Below, piece after piece: positions 42,626-52,405 of a DNA stretch of 64,000 nucleotides; position 1 is the first letter of the stretch; every line of letters starts with the position of its first letter. Position numbers and translations under genes: made by a program. The notes under the pieces were generated by a model, which searched no databases, was not told the DNA's origin, and worked only from the letters and a program-made list of their open reading frames with translations. Location: contig DBJE01000001.1 in the NCBI GenBank assembly GCA_002297045.1, forward strand, positions 1 through 64,000, written 5' to 3'. This stretch comes from Caryophanales bacterium UBA784. GTDB taxonomy: Bacteria > Bacillota_I > Bacilli_A > RFN20 > CAG-288.

Positions 42626-43265
42626 GTGGCAAGGGAAACAGATAAAAGATGATGCTTCTTTTCCTGACCCCTTGCTGAAGTCCAAAGACGAGTAATGGAT
42701 CAAATCACTACCATCCGCTTTTGGCTGGCTACGGAATAATGGAAAGAAGGAAAAAGGGATAAGTCTTTCTGTTAAAGTGAACGACATGCCAAAAACCTTC
42801 TGAGGCTGTATTGTAAGCTAAGTCCACCAGAGCGGCTTTCCGACTTCCGGCATCCCGCTAATCTATTTTCCTATGGCTCTTCGTACAGTTATCTCTGACT
42901 ACTTTCTTTTTATGGCCATAGGAAATAAACCGGGATTACAAAATATTGCTGAGTTAATCCTAAGCCAAAATGATTGATTGGAATTGGTATATATTTTCTC
43001 TGAATCAGGGGCAGATAGATAGAAAAAAGATGTGTTATCTGAAACAACCATCCTTGCTTCAAACCCAAGTGAATCTTGCCCGGGTTACACTAAATGTTTC
43101 AACTGACAGTTTAAAAAAGGTTTCCATCGGAGTTGCCCAAATTCCCTTACCAACGATAGAATTCTTCACACTGCCCTGGCTTGACAAGAGAAAGGCCTTT
43201 CATTATCCTATTTTCGCATGTGGTACTAGCCTTGTTTTTGGTTATCACTCATGAAAGAGGTAAAA
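42626..43265. other. 640-base gap, nothing recognised
   Basis: No protein pattern, tRNA or strong hairpin was found. An open frame at 42970-43254 has no binding site and no recognisable sequence. The end of the gap provides AAAGAGG before the lipoprotein start at 43266. Confidence 0.5.
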
Positions 43266-46136
43266 ATGAAAAATTTCAAGAAGGCTTTTGTAATCTCAAC
43301 CTTGCTATTTTTTCCTATGGCGGGGACACTGACATCCTGCAAGAACAATGTCAGCGAGGAAATCCGATACGGAACAGTCTCTGTTGCGGAAGGAATCAGT
43401 GGCGGAAGCGTCAGTGCGACAAGGCTTGGGAACGTAGCACTCGAAACTGAGGTTACAATCCTAGCAAGTCCGGACGAAGGATATGAGGTCGACTCCTATT
43501 TCCTCAATGACGCCAAGCTTGACTCCAATACGTTCAAGGTCAAGGAAGGGGCCAATGTCATTAAGGCCACTTTTAAGCAGGTAACTCCCTTAACCGAATA
43601 CGGAACAGTCGAGGTCATCTCTTCGAAAGTCAATAACGGGACAATCACCGCTTCCTTAGAGGATGGGACGGAGATTGATAAAACCAACAAGCGGCTCAAA
43701 GTCGGAACCAAGGTCATCGTAAAGGCTACTCCGGTCAATAAGGCCTATCAGGTTACCTCGGTTAAGCTGAACGACAAAACCGAAGTCGCTAAGGGCAGCG
43801 ACGGAAGCTATTCCTTCCTTGTCACGGAGGGAAAGAATTTCCTAGGTGCCGACTTTGACCTAATCCATCCCGGCAAGGGCCTGATTGACTTAGACGAATC
43901 CTATAAGAACGGTACCGTTTCCATCAAAAACGGAGAAACTGAAGTCAAAAACGGGGACACCGTCGATAAGGACACGGAATTATCCATTGTTGCTACCGCA
44001 AATGACAAATACATTGTCCGCTATGTCAAAGTCAACGGGAAGGAATTGACGAAGGAAGAAGGAAAAGATGGCTACACCTTCACTGTCGCCGAAGGCTTAG
44101 TCTCGATTGAAGTCAGCTTTGTCTTTAAAGCAACATCCTTATCCATCAAGATTCCGGAAACCTGGATCAAGCAGGAAAGCCGCTGGGGAGACTATTATCT
44201 TGTCGAGCAGGGCGAGACCTATGACCTGGATGCCACACTCGCTCCGGAAGGAAGCTATGCGGAGTTAGTCTGGAAGAAGGGCGACTATGATAAAGACATC
44301 GAAATCAAGGACGGAAAGCTTACTGTCCTTAACGCAAGCGAAAACACTAACACCATCACTGTCAGCCTGAAAGACAACGACTCCATCCAGGCAGAAGTCG
44401 ATGTCAAGCCGATTTCCGGCGGCACCATGTTGGCAAGGAAGCTCAAAGACAAACTGGAAGCCGCCAAGACCTATGAGATTTCCAACACAAAGAAAGTCAC
44501 TTTCCGCTCCCTTGTCAATGACGACTACAGCAATCAGAACGACCAGTACGATTTCGAAAGCTATTCCGATGGCTATAGTGTCACAAAGAAGACCGACAAG
44601 GACGGAGCGGTAAGTTACCTCTATCAGGGTATCGAGGAGAACACCTTCTATACCTTAAAGAAAGAGGGAGCCAAGGTCTCTTCCTTAGGAAGTACGGAAA
44701 TCAGTGATGAGAATAAAGACGAATATAAAAATTACCTTGCTACCTTCGGTTCTGCGGAATTCCTGGATAACAGCGGCATAGGAACCAAGTATACAGGCTT
44801 AGCCGATCTCTACCAGAAGAGGATCATCGATTCCGTGTTCTCCCTCGAGGGAAGCGAAAATGAAATCCGTTCTTCCCTTGTCGGACTTGAGGGCACAGAC
44901 GGATACAAGTTCACTTCGACCTGCGTGACAACAGGACTCCGGGGAGTGAAATACAAGACGGATGTCACCTCCTCTCTTTCCTTCAATGCCAAGGGAGGAA
45001 TCGATGCCTTCTCCTATAAGCGTGTCGACCACGAAATCGACAGCGAGGGCAATCCTGTCGCCGGGAAGAAAGACCAGATAACGGAATATACCGCAACCAT
45101 TGAATATGGAACCAAGGAACAGGATCCAAACCGCTATTTCAATTTTAATGACTATTATTACACTGCCTTTGACCTGAGTCTTTTCACGGACAAAAGTGAT
45201 AAGGCCGGCACAAAGCTTGTGGCGGACAAAGACGGGAAATACCATCTCTATGTCTCCCAGTACGCTTACGGAGAGCTTTCCGGAATCCTCCCTTCCACCG
45301 CCATAGCCGACATCGACGAAATCAAGCTAACGAAAGATGAAGGACTTAACGCCTACGGAAGCGTGAAGTACGGGTATACGTTCTATGCGCCTAAGGCAGG
45401 GGAATATAAGGTCACCTTCCAGAGCAAAAACGTCACAAAGACTCTGACCTTTGCTGTTGAATACGCACCGATTGAGAAAGTGGCTTTTACAACCGCCCCT
45501 TCTTCCCTCTACTTCAACGACAAGAGCGAAATCAAGGCATCGGTATCTCCTAATGGAGTGGAAAACAAGAATGTTCTCTATACGATTGAAGGGGAGGATC
45601 TAGGCTGCAAGATTGTTAAAGAGGGGAGCAAGTACAGGCTGCAGGCTGGGTCTACTGCCGGAAAGATTACCCTCAAGGCAGCCTCGGAAAGGGACAAGAG
45701 CAAATCGGCTACAAAGGAAGTCGAAATCAAGGAAGCACCCTCTATCTATGACGTTGTCAAAGGGAAGAGCTACCTGGTTTCCAAAATGGACTACACGACC
45801 TATGACACTACCTACTACACCGTTTCCTTTACTGATGTTTCCAAAGACACTTTGAAAGGCAGCCTTACCATCGAAAACGAAGGGTATTACGGAGAAAAGA
45901 CCACAGTCGCTTCCTTCTCCTTTGATGTCGCCGTTAAGGGAAGCACTCTTACCCTGACCAACATCACCTGCAGCACAGAGTCCTACAAAGATAAGTTAGG
46001 AAGCACGAGGACAGGGAACCTGAAGTCGGATGGCACCTTAGACGGAATCAATATCACCTTTGACGGAACAACGCTCAAGCTATCCGAAAAGACAACCTCC
46101 GGCGGTGAAGGCGGCGATTGGGGATACGACTATTAA
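43266..46136 (+). CDS. large surface lipoprotein with InlB-like repeats and Ig-like domains
   Basis: A 956-residue lipoprotein with lipobox L-T-S-C. Residues 30-300 hold four divergent InlB-B-type repeats, each with a GTVS/GTIT strand, a hydrophobic TxVTILA-type strand and F-K-x-x-x-x-x-x-A-x-F at the end. A single Ig-like unit follows near 300-390, then a beta-rich region, two short Ig-like units (about 740-850, the latter with SKYRLQAGSTAGKITLKA) and a C-terminal barrel-like domain of about 110 residues. The ATG at 43266 is preferred to 43251 because AAAGAGG lies before it. First of three lipoprotein genes in a row; function unknown. Confidence 0.75.
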   Translation: MKNFKKAFVISTLLFFPMAGTLTSCKNNVSEEIRYGTVSVAEGISGGSVSATRLGNVALETEVTILASPDEGYEVDSYFLNDAKLDSNTFKVKEGANVIKATFKQVTPLTEYGTVEVISSKVNNGTITASLEDGTEIDKTNKRLKVGTKVIVKATPVNKAYQVTSVKLNDKTEVAKGSDGSYSFLVTEGKNFLGADFDLIHPGKGLIDLDESYKNGTVSIKNGETEVKNGDTVDKDTELSIVATANDKYIVRYVKVNGKELTKEEGKDGYTFTVAEGLVSIEVSFVFKATSLSIKIPETWIKQESRWGDYYLVEQGETYDLDATLAPEGSYAELVWKKGDYDKDIEIKDGKLTVLNASENTNTITVSLKDNDSIQAEVDVKPISGGTMLARKLKDKLEAAKTYEISNTKKVTFRSLVNDDYSNQNDQYDFESYSDGYSVTKKTDKDGAVSYLYQGIEENTFYTLKKEGAKVSSLGSTEISDENKDEYKNYLATFGSAEFLDNSGIGTKYTGLADLYQKRIIDSVFSLEGSENEIRSSLVGLEGTDGYKFTSTCVTTGLRGVKYKTDVTSSLSFNAKGGIDAFSYKRVDHEIDSEGNPVAGKKDQITEYTATIEYGTKEQDPNRYFNFNDYYYTAFDLSLFTDKSDKAGTKLVADKDGKYHLYVSQYAYGELSGILPSTAIADIDEIKLTKDEGLNAYGSVKYGYTFYAPKAGEYKVTFQSKNVTKTLTFAVEYAPIEKVAFTTAPSSLYFNDKSEIKASVSPNGVENKNVLYTIEGEDLGCKIVKEGSKYRLQAGSTAGKITLKAASERDKSKSATKEVEIKEAPSIYDVVKGKSYLVSKMDYTTYDTTYYTVSFTDVSKDTLKGSLTIENEGYYGEKTTVASFSFDVAVKGSTLTLTNITCSTESYKDKLGSTRTGNLKSDGTLDGINITFDGTTLKLSEKTTSGGEGGDWGYDY

Positions 46137-46150
46137 GGAGATTCTTTAAA

Positions 46151-47272
46151 ATGAAAAAAACGAAATTAGTTTCTTTGCTCGCCCTCCTTCTTCTTTCCGG
46201 ATGCGGAAAAGAGGAAGTAAGCGAGGTTAAACTCAACGAAATCCAAGGCATCATTGCCCCTAAGGAAACGTTGGTCCAGGGAGAATCGATTCAGCTTGCC
46301 CTAAAAGCCCCATCCGATATCGATGTCAGTTGGTCCGTTTCCAATAGTCTTGCCTCCATCGATGACCAGGGACTTAGGACAGTCAAAGACAGGGACGGCT
46401 CTTTCCTTGTCACGGCAAGTTATGGGGAAAAGAACGAATTCAAGGCATCGAAGCTCTTTACCGTCCACACCCCCAGTATTAAGGAGCTGACCAAGATGAG
46501 GTATGACACAGGAAGCGGATACAATTATACCATTACCTGGACAGGTGAATTTTTCGACAGCAAAAACAATGCCGTAGACAAGGAATATATCCGGAAGAAC
46601 GAAAAGACCGATGGGGACAATGATCCTGTTTCTCTCTATGAGGACCTTGCCGAAAAAGGCAATGTCTATAAGGCAGAAAGGGATGGCTATTACTTCAAGT
46701 ACGGAATCGACGGTAGCGGAAACGAATATGAAGGAGGAGGCTATAACTCTCCTGATGGCTATGTCCACAACTATGATTTCGTAAACGGACAGTTCACCGA
46801 AAGCGGAATTGATCAATTCCTCGGAAGGGCAGGCATCCACGATTATAAGGAAGGATACACCGGCGACCTCTCCAAGTTCGCCTCCGACGAATTCAAAATC
46901 GAAGACTCCGGACTGGTACTAAACAACGATAAATCCGCCTTCATCTATGATTCAAAAAAGGACAGGAACGATTTTAAAGGCGAGGAATCCTACTCCATCG
47001 ACTATTCCATCCCTCAGGCCGTCTTCAATACGGTGGATGGTTCTTACGCAGGCAATTTCAATGACCAGGGCTTCTTCGATGATCTGACCGGAACAATCTC
47101 CTATACGGACAAGGAAGTGAATAGGGCTTTTGATTTCAAAAATGTCGCCTTAAGCGATTCCGGAAACGCCTATACCTACCGGGCAAAGTTCAGAATCTCG
47201 GATATCGGAACAACCCTTATCCCCGGATTGAAAGAACAGATTGAAAAGGATAAGGTGAGCTTAGGCAAGTAA
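46151..47272 (+). CDS. surface lipoprotein with BIG2-like N-terminus
   Basis: About 373 residues. The signal peptide ends in lipobox L-S-G-C at residue 17, then a BIG2-like module (IDVSWSVSNSLASIDDQGL and the following strands to about residue 100). The rest is rich in Tyr, Gly and Asp and does not match a family I know. AAGGAG lies before the ATG at 46151, so I use that start and not the frame from 46118 that overlaps the previous gene. Ends one base before the next lipoprotein start; the three genes form an operon. Confidence 0.75.
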   Translation: MKKTKLVSLLALLLLSGCGKEEVSEVKLNEIQGIIAPKETLVQGESIQLALKAPSDIDVSWSVSNSLASIDDQGLRTVKDRDGSFLVTASYGEKNEFKASKLFTVHTPSIKELTKMRYDTGSGYNYTITWTGEFFDSKNNAVDKEYIRKNEKTDGDNDPVSLYEDLAEKGNVYKAERDGYYFKYGIDGSGNEYEGGGYNSPDGYVHNYDFVNGQFTESGIDQFLGRAGIHDYKEGYTGDLSKFASDEFKIEDSGLVLNNDKSAFIYDSKKDRNDFKGEESYSIDYSIPQAVFNTVDGSYAGNFNDQGFFDDLTGTISYTDKEVNRAFDFKNVALSDSGNAYTYRAKFRISDIGTTLIPGLKEQIEKDKVSLGK

Positions 47273-47273
47273 A

Positions 47274-49238
47274 ATGAAAAGACGTGCAAAGCCCTTTCTT
47301 CTTTCCTTCCTTCTTTTTTCCTCATCGTCCTATCACCTTACATCCTGCCAGAATACGGTAATCAACGAACCGCTGACTCTAAAAGGGGAGAGGAAGGCCT
47401 ACCTTGGGGAGTCCTATCAGTATACGGCAAACAAAGAGGCTGTGATTTTTTCTGTCAGCGATAATACTTTTGGCGTCATCTCCAACAAGGGAGTCTTCAC
47501 GCCCATCAAGGCGGGGAAAGTAACGGTTTTTGCTTCCTTAGGAGAGGAAAAAGCCCAGATTGAAGTGTCTATCTATTCAAAGAAAGGCGATAAGACCTAT
47601 GCTTTGGAAGTAACTTCCCTTCCTCGTAAGATAAGCTACAATACCGGGGAAGTCTTTGACAGCACCGGGAGGAAGGTCTCTCTTATCACCTACGTCGAAG
47701 GGGAAGTCTGGAAAAGACAGGAAACCGTCAACTATGTGACGGACTATGACGGAAAGCAGTTCACTGAGGCAGGCGATATCCAAATCACCGTTTCTTCGAA
47801 GAACAGCTACTTTAATATTGCACCTACATTCTTTACGGTTAAGGTCAACGATACGTTCAAGGACTTCAAGGATCAGGTTCTCTCCTTAGGCAAAAGGACA
47901 AACTATACCTTAGAGTTCACAAACGGAAGCGTCTCCTATCTGGCGAAGTATACGGACACGGCTTTCAGTAACGGCATCTTTGATAAAGACAATAACTATA
48001 TCGACATCCGGGAAACAAACGGAACAGTCAACAAAAGGGTCTTCGTCAATAAAGACGGGGTCCTTAATGCCTCCTTCTATAAGGAAAATAACGTCTTAGA
48101 GCATGAAGTCACCAATGACTATTATGTGGACGCCAATACCGGGGAGAAATATCATCCGGATACTCTCTACTCGGTTCCTTCCTTCGATTTCCGGCCCGAA
48201 GTCGATAAGGAGGAGCTAAATAAGTCTTTAGAGAGGGATAAGGATTCCTATTCCTTCTCCGCTTCCGTCCTCACCTCCTTCTTCGAAAGCCTCGGATTTG
48301 AGAAAAACGAACTCTCAGGCTTCAAGCTAACCTCATCCAAAGCTCTAAGCAGGGAAAGCCAGGTCTATTCTCTTAGCAATCGGTTCACCCTGAAAATCTA
48401 TGATATCGGAAAAACCGAAATCAGTGAGCTTCAGGGAATCCGGGATACCTTAAAAGGGGTCAATCAGTATCAGCATATCCTAGACTTTATGGACTATGTC
48501 AGACTCGGAGACGAAAAAGGCTACACCTTAGAGGACTTCCCTTCCTTAGAGGGGGTCTATAACTACTACCTAAACAGCGAGAGCAGTTCAGATTCCGGTC
48601 GTGCCTTAATCGGACAGGCAAGGGAGAACCCTCTTCCGGACTATGACGGAAAGAGGACAGGACTTTCTTATACCATTACCTTAAAACTCGATGATTACCA
48701 GGGCCTTAGTATCCATCAGTATCTTTCCAAGGATAAGACCTGGCAATTCTCCGTCAGGTATGATGAAATTAACCACCTTGTCTCTTTTGTCGTCTTCTAT
48801 TATCAGGGAAGCTACGACAGCTACCTAAGCAAAGAGAAATACCATCAGTTGATTGAAAAACGGCTGCAGATTCCCACTTCATCTTTCATGGACGGAATTT
48901 ACGATAAAGTCGTTTTCTTTTCTAATCGTTCCCTCTCCGATACTCTCTTAGAGAAGGCAAGCTATCGCCAGCTGAAAGACGGAGAGGGAAAGAACCTCCT
49001 CCAGATTGAAACCGATGTTCAAGATGAAAAGACGGCAAAGATGGCGGTAAGCAATCTCCAAAACAGGTTTGAGACGGAATCCTTCGCCAAAAAGGAAGTC
49101 AAGGACAAAGACGGGAACGTCTCTTATCTCTACTCTAAAAACAGGGGAGAGAAGACCTTAAGTGCACAGGTCGGTTATCAAGTGGATTCCTCTTCCGGTC
49201 TTCCTGTCTATAAGCTCTTAGTCCTCTTCCAAAGTTAG
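47274..49238 (+). CDS. surface lipoprotein with BIG2-like N-terminus
   Basis: A 654-residue lipoprotein: signal peptide with lipobox L-T-S-C near residue 26, a BIG2-like unit (GESYQYTANKEAVIFSVSDN, then GKVTVFASLGEE) to about residue 110, and an Ig-like unit with YNTGEVFDSTG to about 195. The remaining 450 residues are mixed alpha/beta with no recognised motif. Last gene of the three-lipoprotein operon, closed by a strong terminator. Shared architecture with the lipoproteins at 15-22 kb suggests one expanded surface family. Confidence 0.73.
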   Translation: MKRRAKPFLLSFLLFSSSSYHLTSCQNTVINEPLTLKGERKAYLGESYQYTANKEAVIFSVSDNTFGVISNKGVFTPIKAGKVTVFASLGEEKAQIEVSIYSKKGDKTYALEVTSLPRKISYNTGEVFDSTGRKVSLITYVEGEVWKRQETVNYVTDYDGKQFTEAGDIQITVSSKNSYFNIAPTFFTVKVNDTFKDFKDQVLSLGKRTNYTLEFTNGSVSYLAKYTDTAFSNGIFDKDNNYIDIRETNGTVNKRVFVNKDGVLNASFYKENNVLEHEVTNDYYVDANTGEKYHPDTLYSVPSFDFRPEVDKEELNKSLERDKDSYSFSASVLTSFFESLGFEKNELSGFKLTSSKALSRESQVYSLSNRFTLKIYDIGKTEISELQGIRDTLKGVNQYQHILDFMDYVRLGDEKGYTLEDFPSLEGVYNYYLNSESSSDSGRALIGQARENPLPDYDGKRTGLSYTITLKLDDYQGLSIHQYLSKDKTWQFSVRYDEINHLVSFVVFYYQGSYDSYLSKEKYHQLIEKRLQIPTSSFMDGIYDKVVFFSNRSLSDTLLEKASYRQLKDGEGKNLLQIETDVQDEKTAKMAVSNLQNRFETESFAKKEVKDKDGNVSYLYSKNRGEKTLSAQVGYQVDSSSGLPVYKLLVLFQS

Positions 49239-49252
49239 TTATCCGGCCTTAT

Positions 49253-49286
49253 GCCCTGCCTAATCATGAAAACAGGCAGGGCTTTT
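49253..49286 (+). terminator. terminator of the three-lipoprotein operon
   Basis: GCCCTGCCT (49253-49261) pairs with AGGCAGGGC (49274-49282), followed by four T. Confidence 0.85.
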
Positions 49287-49493
49287 CTGATCGTAAATGA
49301 TTAATCGGTGGGAAAAGGAACAATCTTTTTTTAGAACCACCGTTTTAGAAAACTACACAGGCCGTTTTCCAGAGTCCACCAAAGAAAGTAAAGATTGGTT
49401 TAAGTAGCCTGGCATTCAAAATTTTCACGAAGAATAAGGATGAGCTATGCTAACCCACCATTTTCTATCAATCGGGAAGGCAATTGAAGGGGA

Positions 49494-50701
49494 TTATAAA
49501 TTTGTTTTATTCCTTAGCCAGTCGAGGGCATAGATGATCTTGATGCCGTTATCATCTTTAATGGGTGCTTCATCCCTTGTAAGGATCCTTTTGGGATAAC
49601 TGTTCTTTAATCCTTTCAAAGGAGCGATTTCCCGCTGGTAGGTGGAATCCTCTCTGACCGATAAGGAGACCTGAATTAAATAAGTATTTTCCTTGTTCCG
49701 GACTACAAAATCAATTTCATTGGTGTCATGCTTGCCGATCCTGACTTGATATCCTCTTCTGATTAGTTCTAGGTACACGACATTTTCCAGGATATGTCCC
49801 TCATCCTGACCTTTGATTCCACAAAAAAGATTGCGAAGGCCTAAGTCTGCAGCATAGTACTTTTCCTGTGACTTCAGCCTCCTTTTGCCTTTAACGTTGT
49901 ATCGCTTGACTTGATAGACTAACAGAGAATCCATTAAGGCCTGCAGATACTTCTCGACTGTTTTTTCGTTCACTTTTCTGCCGTTAGAAGACAAGGTATT
50001 GGAAATCTTATAGGGATTAAGTCGACTTCCGATGTTATCAAAAACAAACGAAGTGATACTTTGCAAGATCCTTACATCGCTAATGTGATACCGCTGGATG
50101 ACATCTTTCACACGGATAGTCGAATAAAGACCATGAAGGTAATCCTGTATTGCTTTCCAATCGTCATGGTATTGGAGAACGTAGGGGAACGAGGAGAGGG
50201 TTACATATTGGTTATAAAGAGAAAGAAGGGATTTGCTCGTGTCAAATGCACTCACATATTCCCGGAAAGACAAAGGAAGCCTCTTTAATTCGATATATCT
50301 GCCAGAAAGCAAAGTGGCTAATTCAGAAGACCTAAAAAAAGCATTTGACCCAGTTAAGTAGATATCCGTATTTGGCTGAACAAAGAGACTATCGACCATT
50401 TTTTCAAAATTAAGACAGTTCTGGACTTCATCTAAAAAATATACGTCCTCTTATCCAAGACCAATCGGTTCTTAATAAAGAAGCATAGTTCTTTATAATC
50501 CCTGCCCTGATAGGTTAGGTCTTCCAAATTAATCTTGATAATCTGTTTTTCCTCACCCCCGTGGTTTAAAAGATAGTCGATAAAAATATCGAAAAGATTA
50601 GACTTTCCACATCGCCGGATACCGCTTACAACTTGGATAATGTCTTTCTCTTTGTGTGAAAGCAAAAAATTTAGATAATCATTTCGCTCTATCCAAGCCA
50701 T
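49494..50701 (-). pseudogene. AAA ATPase with DUF4143 domain, broken by a one-base frameshift
   Basis: Two frames together make one protein of about 400 residues. The upstream part (50701-50432) has Walker A GIRRCGKS and stops after RTYIF. The downstream part (from 50399) has LTGSNAFFRSSELATLLSGRY, LPLSFREYVSAF and a C-terminal DUF4143 nuclease-like region (NEIDFVVRNKENTYLIQVS). Adding one T to the T6 run near 50443-50448 restores YIFLDEVQNCLNFEKMVDS, so a single base is missing. The AGG in ELK-(AGG)-LPLSF matches family Met. It may be a real null allele, a homopolymer sequencing error or phase variation. Confidence 0.8.
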
Positions 50702-50825
50702 AGATGTTCATCCTTGATATTATTTTACGACTTCGTCAGATGAAATAAGAGTATTCGTAAAAAAATCCGAAAACCTATAAAAGAAAAGAAATATTCGTAT
50801 TCTGTTAGTGAAGTGGCATAAAATC

Positions 50826-51120
50826 TGTGCAGGGAAGGCAGGACAACGATATAGGGGAGCCTCCTAGAAAGCTAGCCTTCAAGGAAGCCGACTATTCCGG
50901 CTGGGGCTGCAGCCATGAAGAGGATAACGCAAACCCGACAGCTCAGCCACAGGGAACTGAAGGTGGTGCTGAGAGGGGAGACTTCTACGACTTGAACAAG
51001 GGATCAGCTGACACGGAAGGACTGCTGGTGGTGCAAGAGGCCTGTCCTTTCCAATGTTTCAAGCCATTTGGAAGATTGCCTCCTTGCGCATGACCCCTGA
51101 GCTAGCTCAGGGGTCATTTT
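50826..51120 (+). ncRNA. candidate structured RNA of about 265 nt plus terminator, unassigned
   Basis: The ends pair: GTGCAGGGAAGGCA (50827-50840) with TGCCTCCTTGCGC (51077-51089), 13 pairs with one bulged A. Next inward AGGACA (50840-50845) pairs with TGTCCT (51043-51048), a hairpin CCAATG/CATTTGG stands at 51051-51071, and CTCAGC (50942-50947) pairs with GCTGAG (50968-50973) inside. A 12-pair terminator (51091-51116) follows. The open frame 50827-51093 has no protein-like composition. It lacks the RNase P GAGGAAAGUCC motif, the SRP loop and a tRNA-like end, so class is unknown. TAAAAT at 50819-50824 overlaps the proposed 5' edge, leaving the true start uncertain. Confidence 0.6.
51091..51120 (+). 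terminator. terminator of the structured RNA
   Basis: TGACCCCTGAGC (51091-51102) and GCTCAGGGGTCA (51105-51116), perfect arms, followed by TTTT. Confidence 0.9.
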
Positions 51121-51218
51121 GTTTGCTTCTTCATTCTCATTTCATTTTACAATTCAGATCCTTTTTTAAATCCAAGGGTAGTTTCACTTTTTCTCTTTTC
51201 ATTGATAATAATGGAATC

Positions 51219-51241
51219 GAACATTTGAAATGAAAATGTTC
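51219..51241 (+). promoter_or_regulatory. inverted repeat upstream of the V8-like protease
   Basis: GAACATTT (51219-51226) and AAATGTTC (51234-51241) form perfect eight-base arms about 95 bases before the protease start, in an AT-rich region. Possible operator; no regulator is adjacent. Confidence 0.45.
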
Positions 51242-51334
51242 ATATAAATGTCGTTTAAACTATTGTAATCGCTTTCTAGTTCCTGAAGGTAAACACATGT
51301 GATTCAATAATAATCGGAATTCGGAGGTAAATAT

Positions 51335-52405
51335 ATGATGAAAATTATTTCGCTCCTTTCTTTACTTCTTCTTAATCCAATCGTTCCCTCTTCCAATGAT
51401 TCTTTAGTTTCTGTTTGCGGTGAACTATCAAGTGATAGTAAACCTGTTGTAAATGTAAATTTGGAGGGTTCTGGTTCAAAGTTTGTCTACAAAGCAGGCT
51501 TCCAAACCTTGAGCACTGGCTCAGCCGAATCTTCCTTACCAGTAGTGCAATATGATTTCGATACCAAGATTACAACTTTTACTTCCGTATCCTATTCGAA
51601 CTCTGGATATATTACAACAGCATCCAAGGACATTGTAGGGCCGTCAGGGTACTATAACTTTAGCCTCAAAAATTATAATTCACTTTATAATGGCAGTAAA
51701 GACAATCTCCGCCAAACTGAATATGAATATCGGCCATATACTTACCTTTCCCCTATTGGTAGAACATACGCCAAATTTAATGACTATTATTCTGTCGGAA
51801 GCTGTTTTACAGTTGGAAACTACACCGCGCTATCTGCTGCACACTGTTTCTTTAAAGATGGTGCTTTTTCTTCTTCTGCAGATGCTTTCTTTGTTCTGCA
51901 AGAAAATAATGTCTATGCACACACATCTAAAATCAATAAAGTTATCATTCCAAGAACTTATTATGATTGGGCTGATACGGATGAAGGCAAATCAACACGT
52001 GATTTTGACTGGTGTATTTGTGTTTTGGACAAGAGTGTTGGTGATGATGTTGGCTATCTTTCTGTATCATCTGGCTATACTATGGCCGGTTGTTATAATT
52101 TTGCATGTGGCTATCCATCGATAGGTGGAGATACTAGAGATGGGCAATTATGCTATTCCGCTGCTTCCGAAGTGATGGAGCCAGATGATCCTAATGATAC
52201 AGCCGTATTTCATCTATATAATTATTTATTGCCTGGGATGAGCGGTGGACCGGTTTTATTCTACTATGAGAATTCTATGACTTTCGAACAGTATTCTGGA
52301 GTATCCTCTATTAACATTCAAAGAAATCTGGATGACCATAGTGGCTATGCCGTTAAGATATCCAATGCCTTGATTGAGACAAGGAGAAAGGTGGAAAATA
52401 TATGA
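51335..52405 (+). CDS. secreted V8-like trypsin-fold serine protease
   Basis: A 356-residue exported protease. A short hydrophobic signal (KIISLLSLLLLNPIVP) has no lipobox. The catalytic triad is visible: His170 in LSAAHCF, Asp223 or Asp225 in TRDFDWCICVLD, and Ser303 in PGMSGGPVL. This spacing and the GMSGGP motif match glutamyl-endopeptidase (V8)-like proteases. Two extra Cys near the triad (227, 229) could pair. Codon use is AT-rich with Met as ATG and Arg as AGA, unlike the AGG-rich neighbours, suggesting recent acquisition. It overlaps the following lipoprotein gene by four bases, a likely partner, substrate or inhibitor. GGAGG precedes the start. Confidence 0.88.
   Translation: MMKIISLLSLLLLNPIVPSSNDSLVSVCGELSSDSKPVVNVNLEGSGSKFVYKAGFQTLSTGSAESSLPVVQYDFDTKITTFTSVSYSNSGYITTASKDIVGPSGYYNFSLKNYNSLYNGSKDNLRQTEYEYRPYTYLSPIGRTYAKFNDYYSVGSCFTVGNYTALSAAHCFFKDGAFSSSADAFFVLQENNVYAHTSKINKVIIPRTYYDWADTDEGKSTRDFDWCICVLDKSVGDDVGYLSVSSGYTMAGCYNFACGYPSIGGDTRDGQLCYSAASEVMEPDDPNDTAVFHLYNYLLPGMSGGPVLFYYENSMTFEQYSGVSSINIQRNLDDHSGYAVKISNALIETRRKVENI

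Noticed and set aside
42970..43254. 94-residue open frame before the lipoprotein operon
   Set aside because: No binding site, no recognisable family, and low-complexity-free but unpatterned sequence; probably chance.
50440..50450. Programmed frameshift in the DUF4143 gene
   Set aside because: The T6 tract is slippery, but members of this family are not known to use frameshifting and no stimulating structure was seen; a lesion or error is simpler.
50827..51093. 88-residue open frame on the plus strand
   Set aside because: Composition is unlike a protein of this genome, no ribosome binding site precedes it, and its two ends form a 13-pair helix followed by a terminator, which fits an RNA gene.
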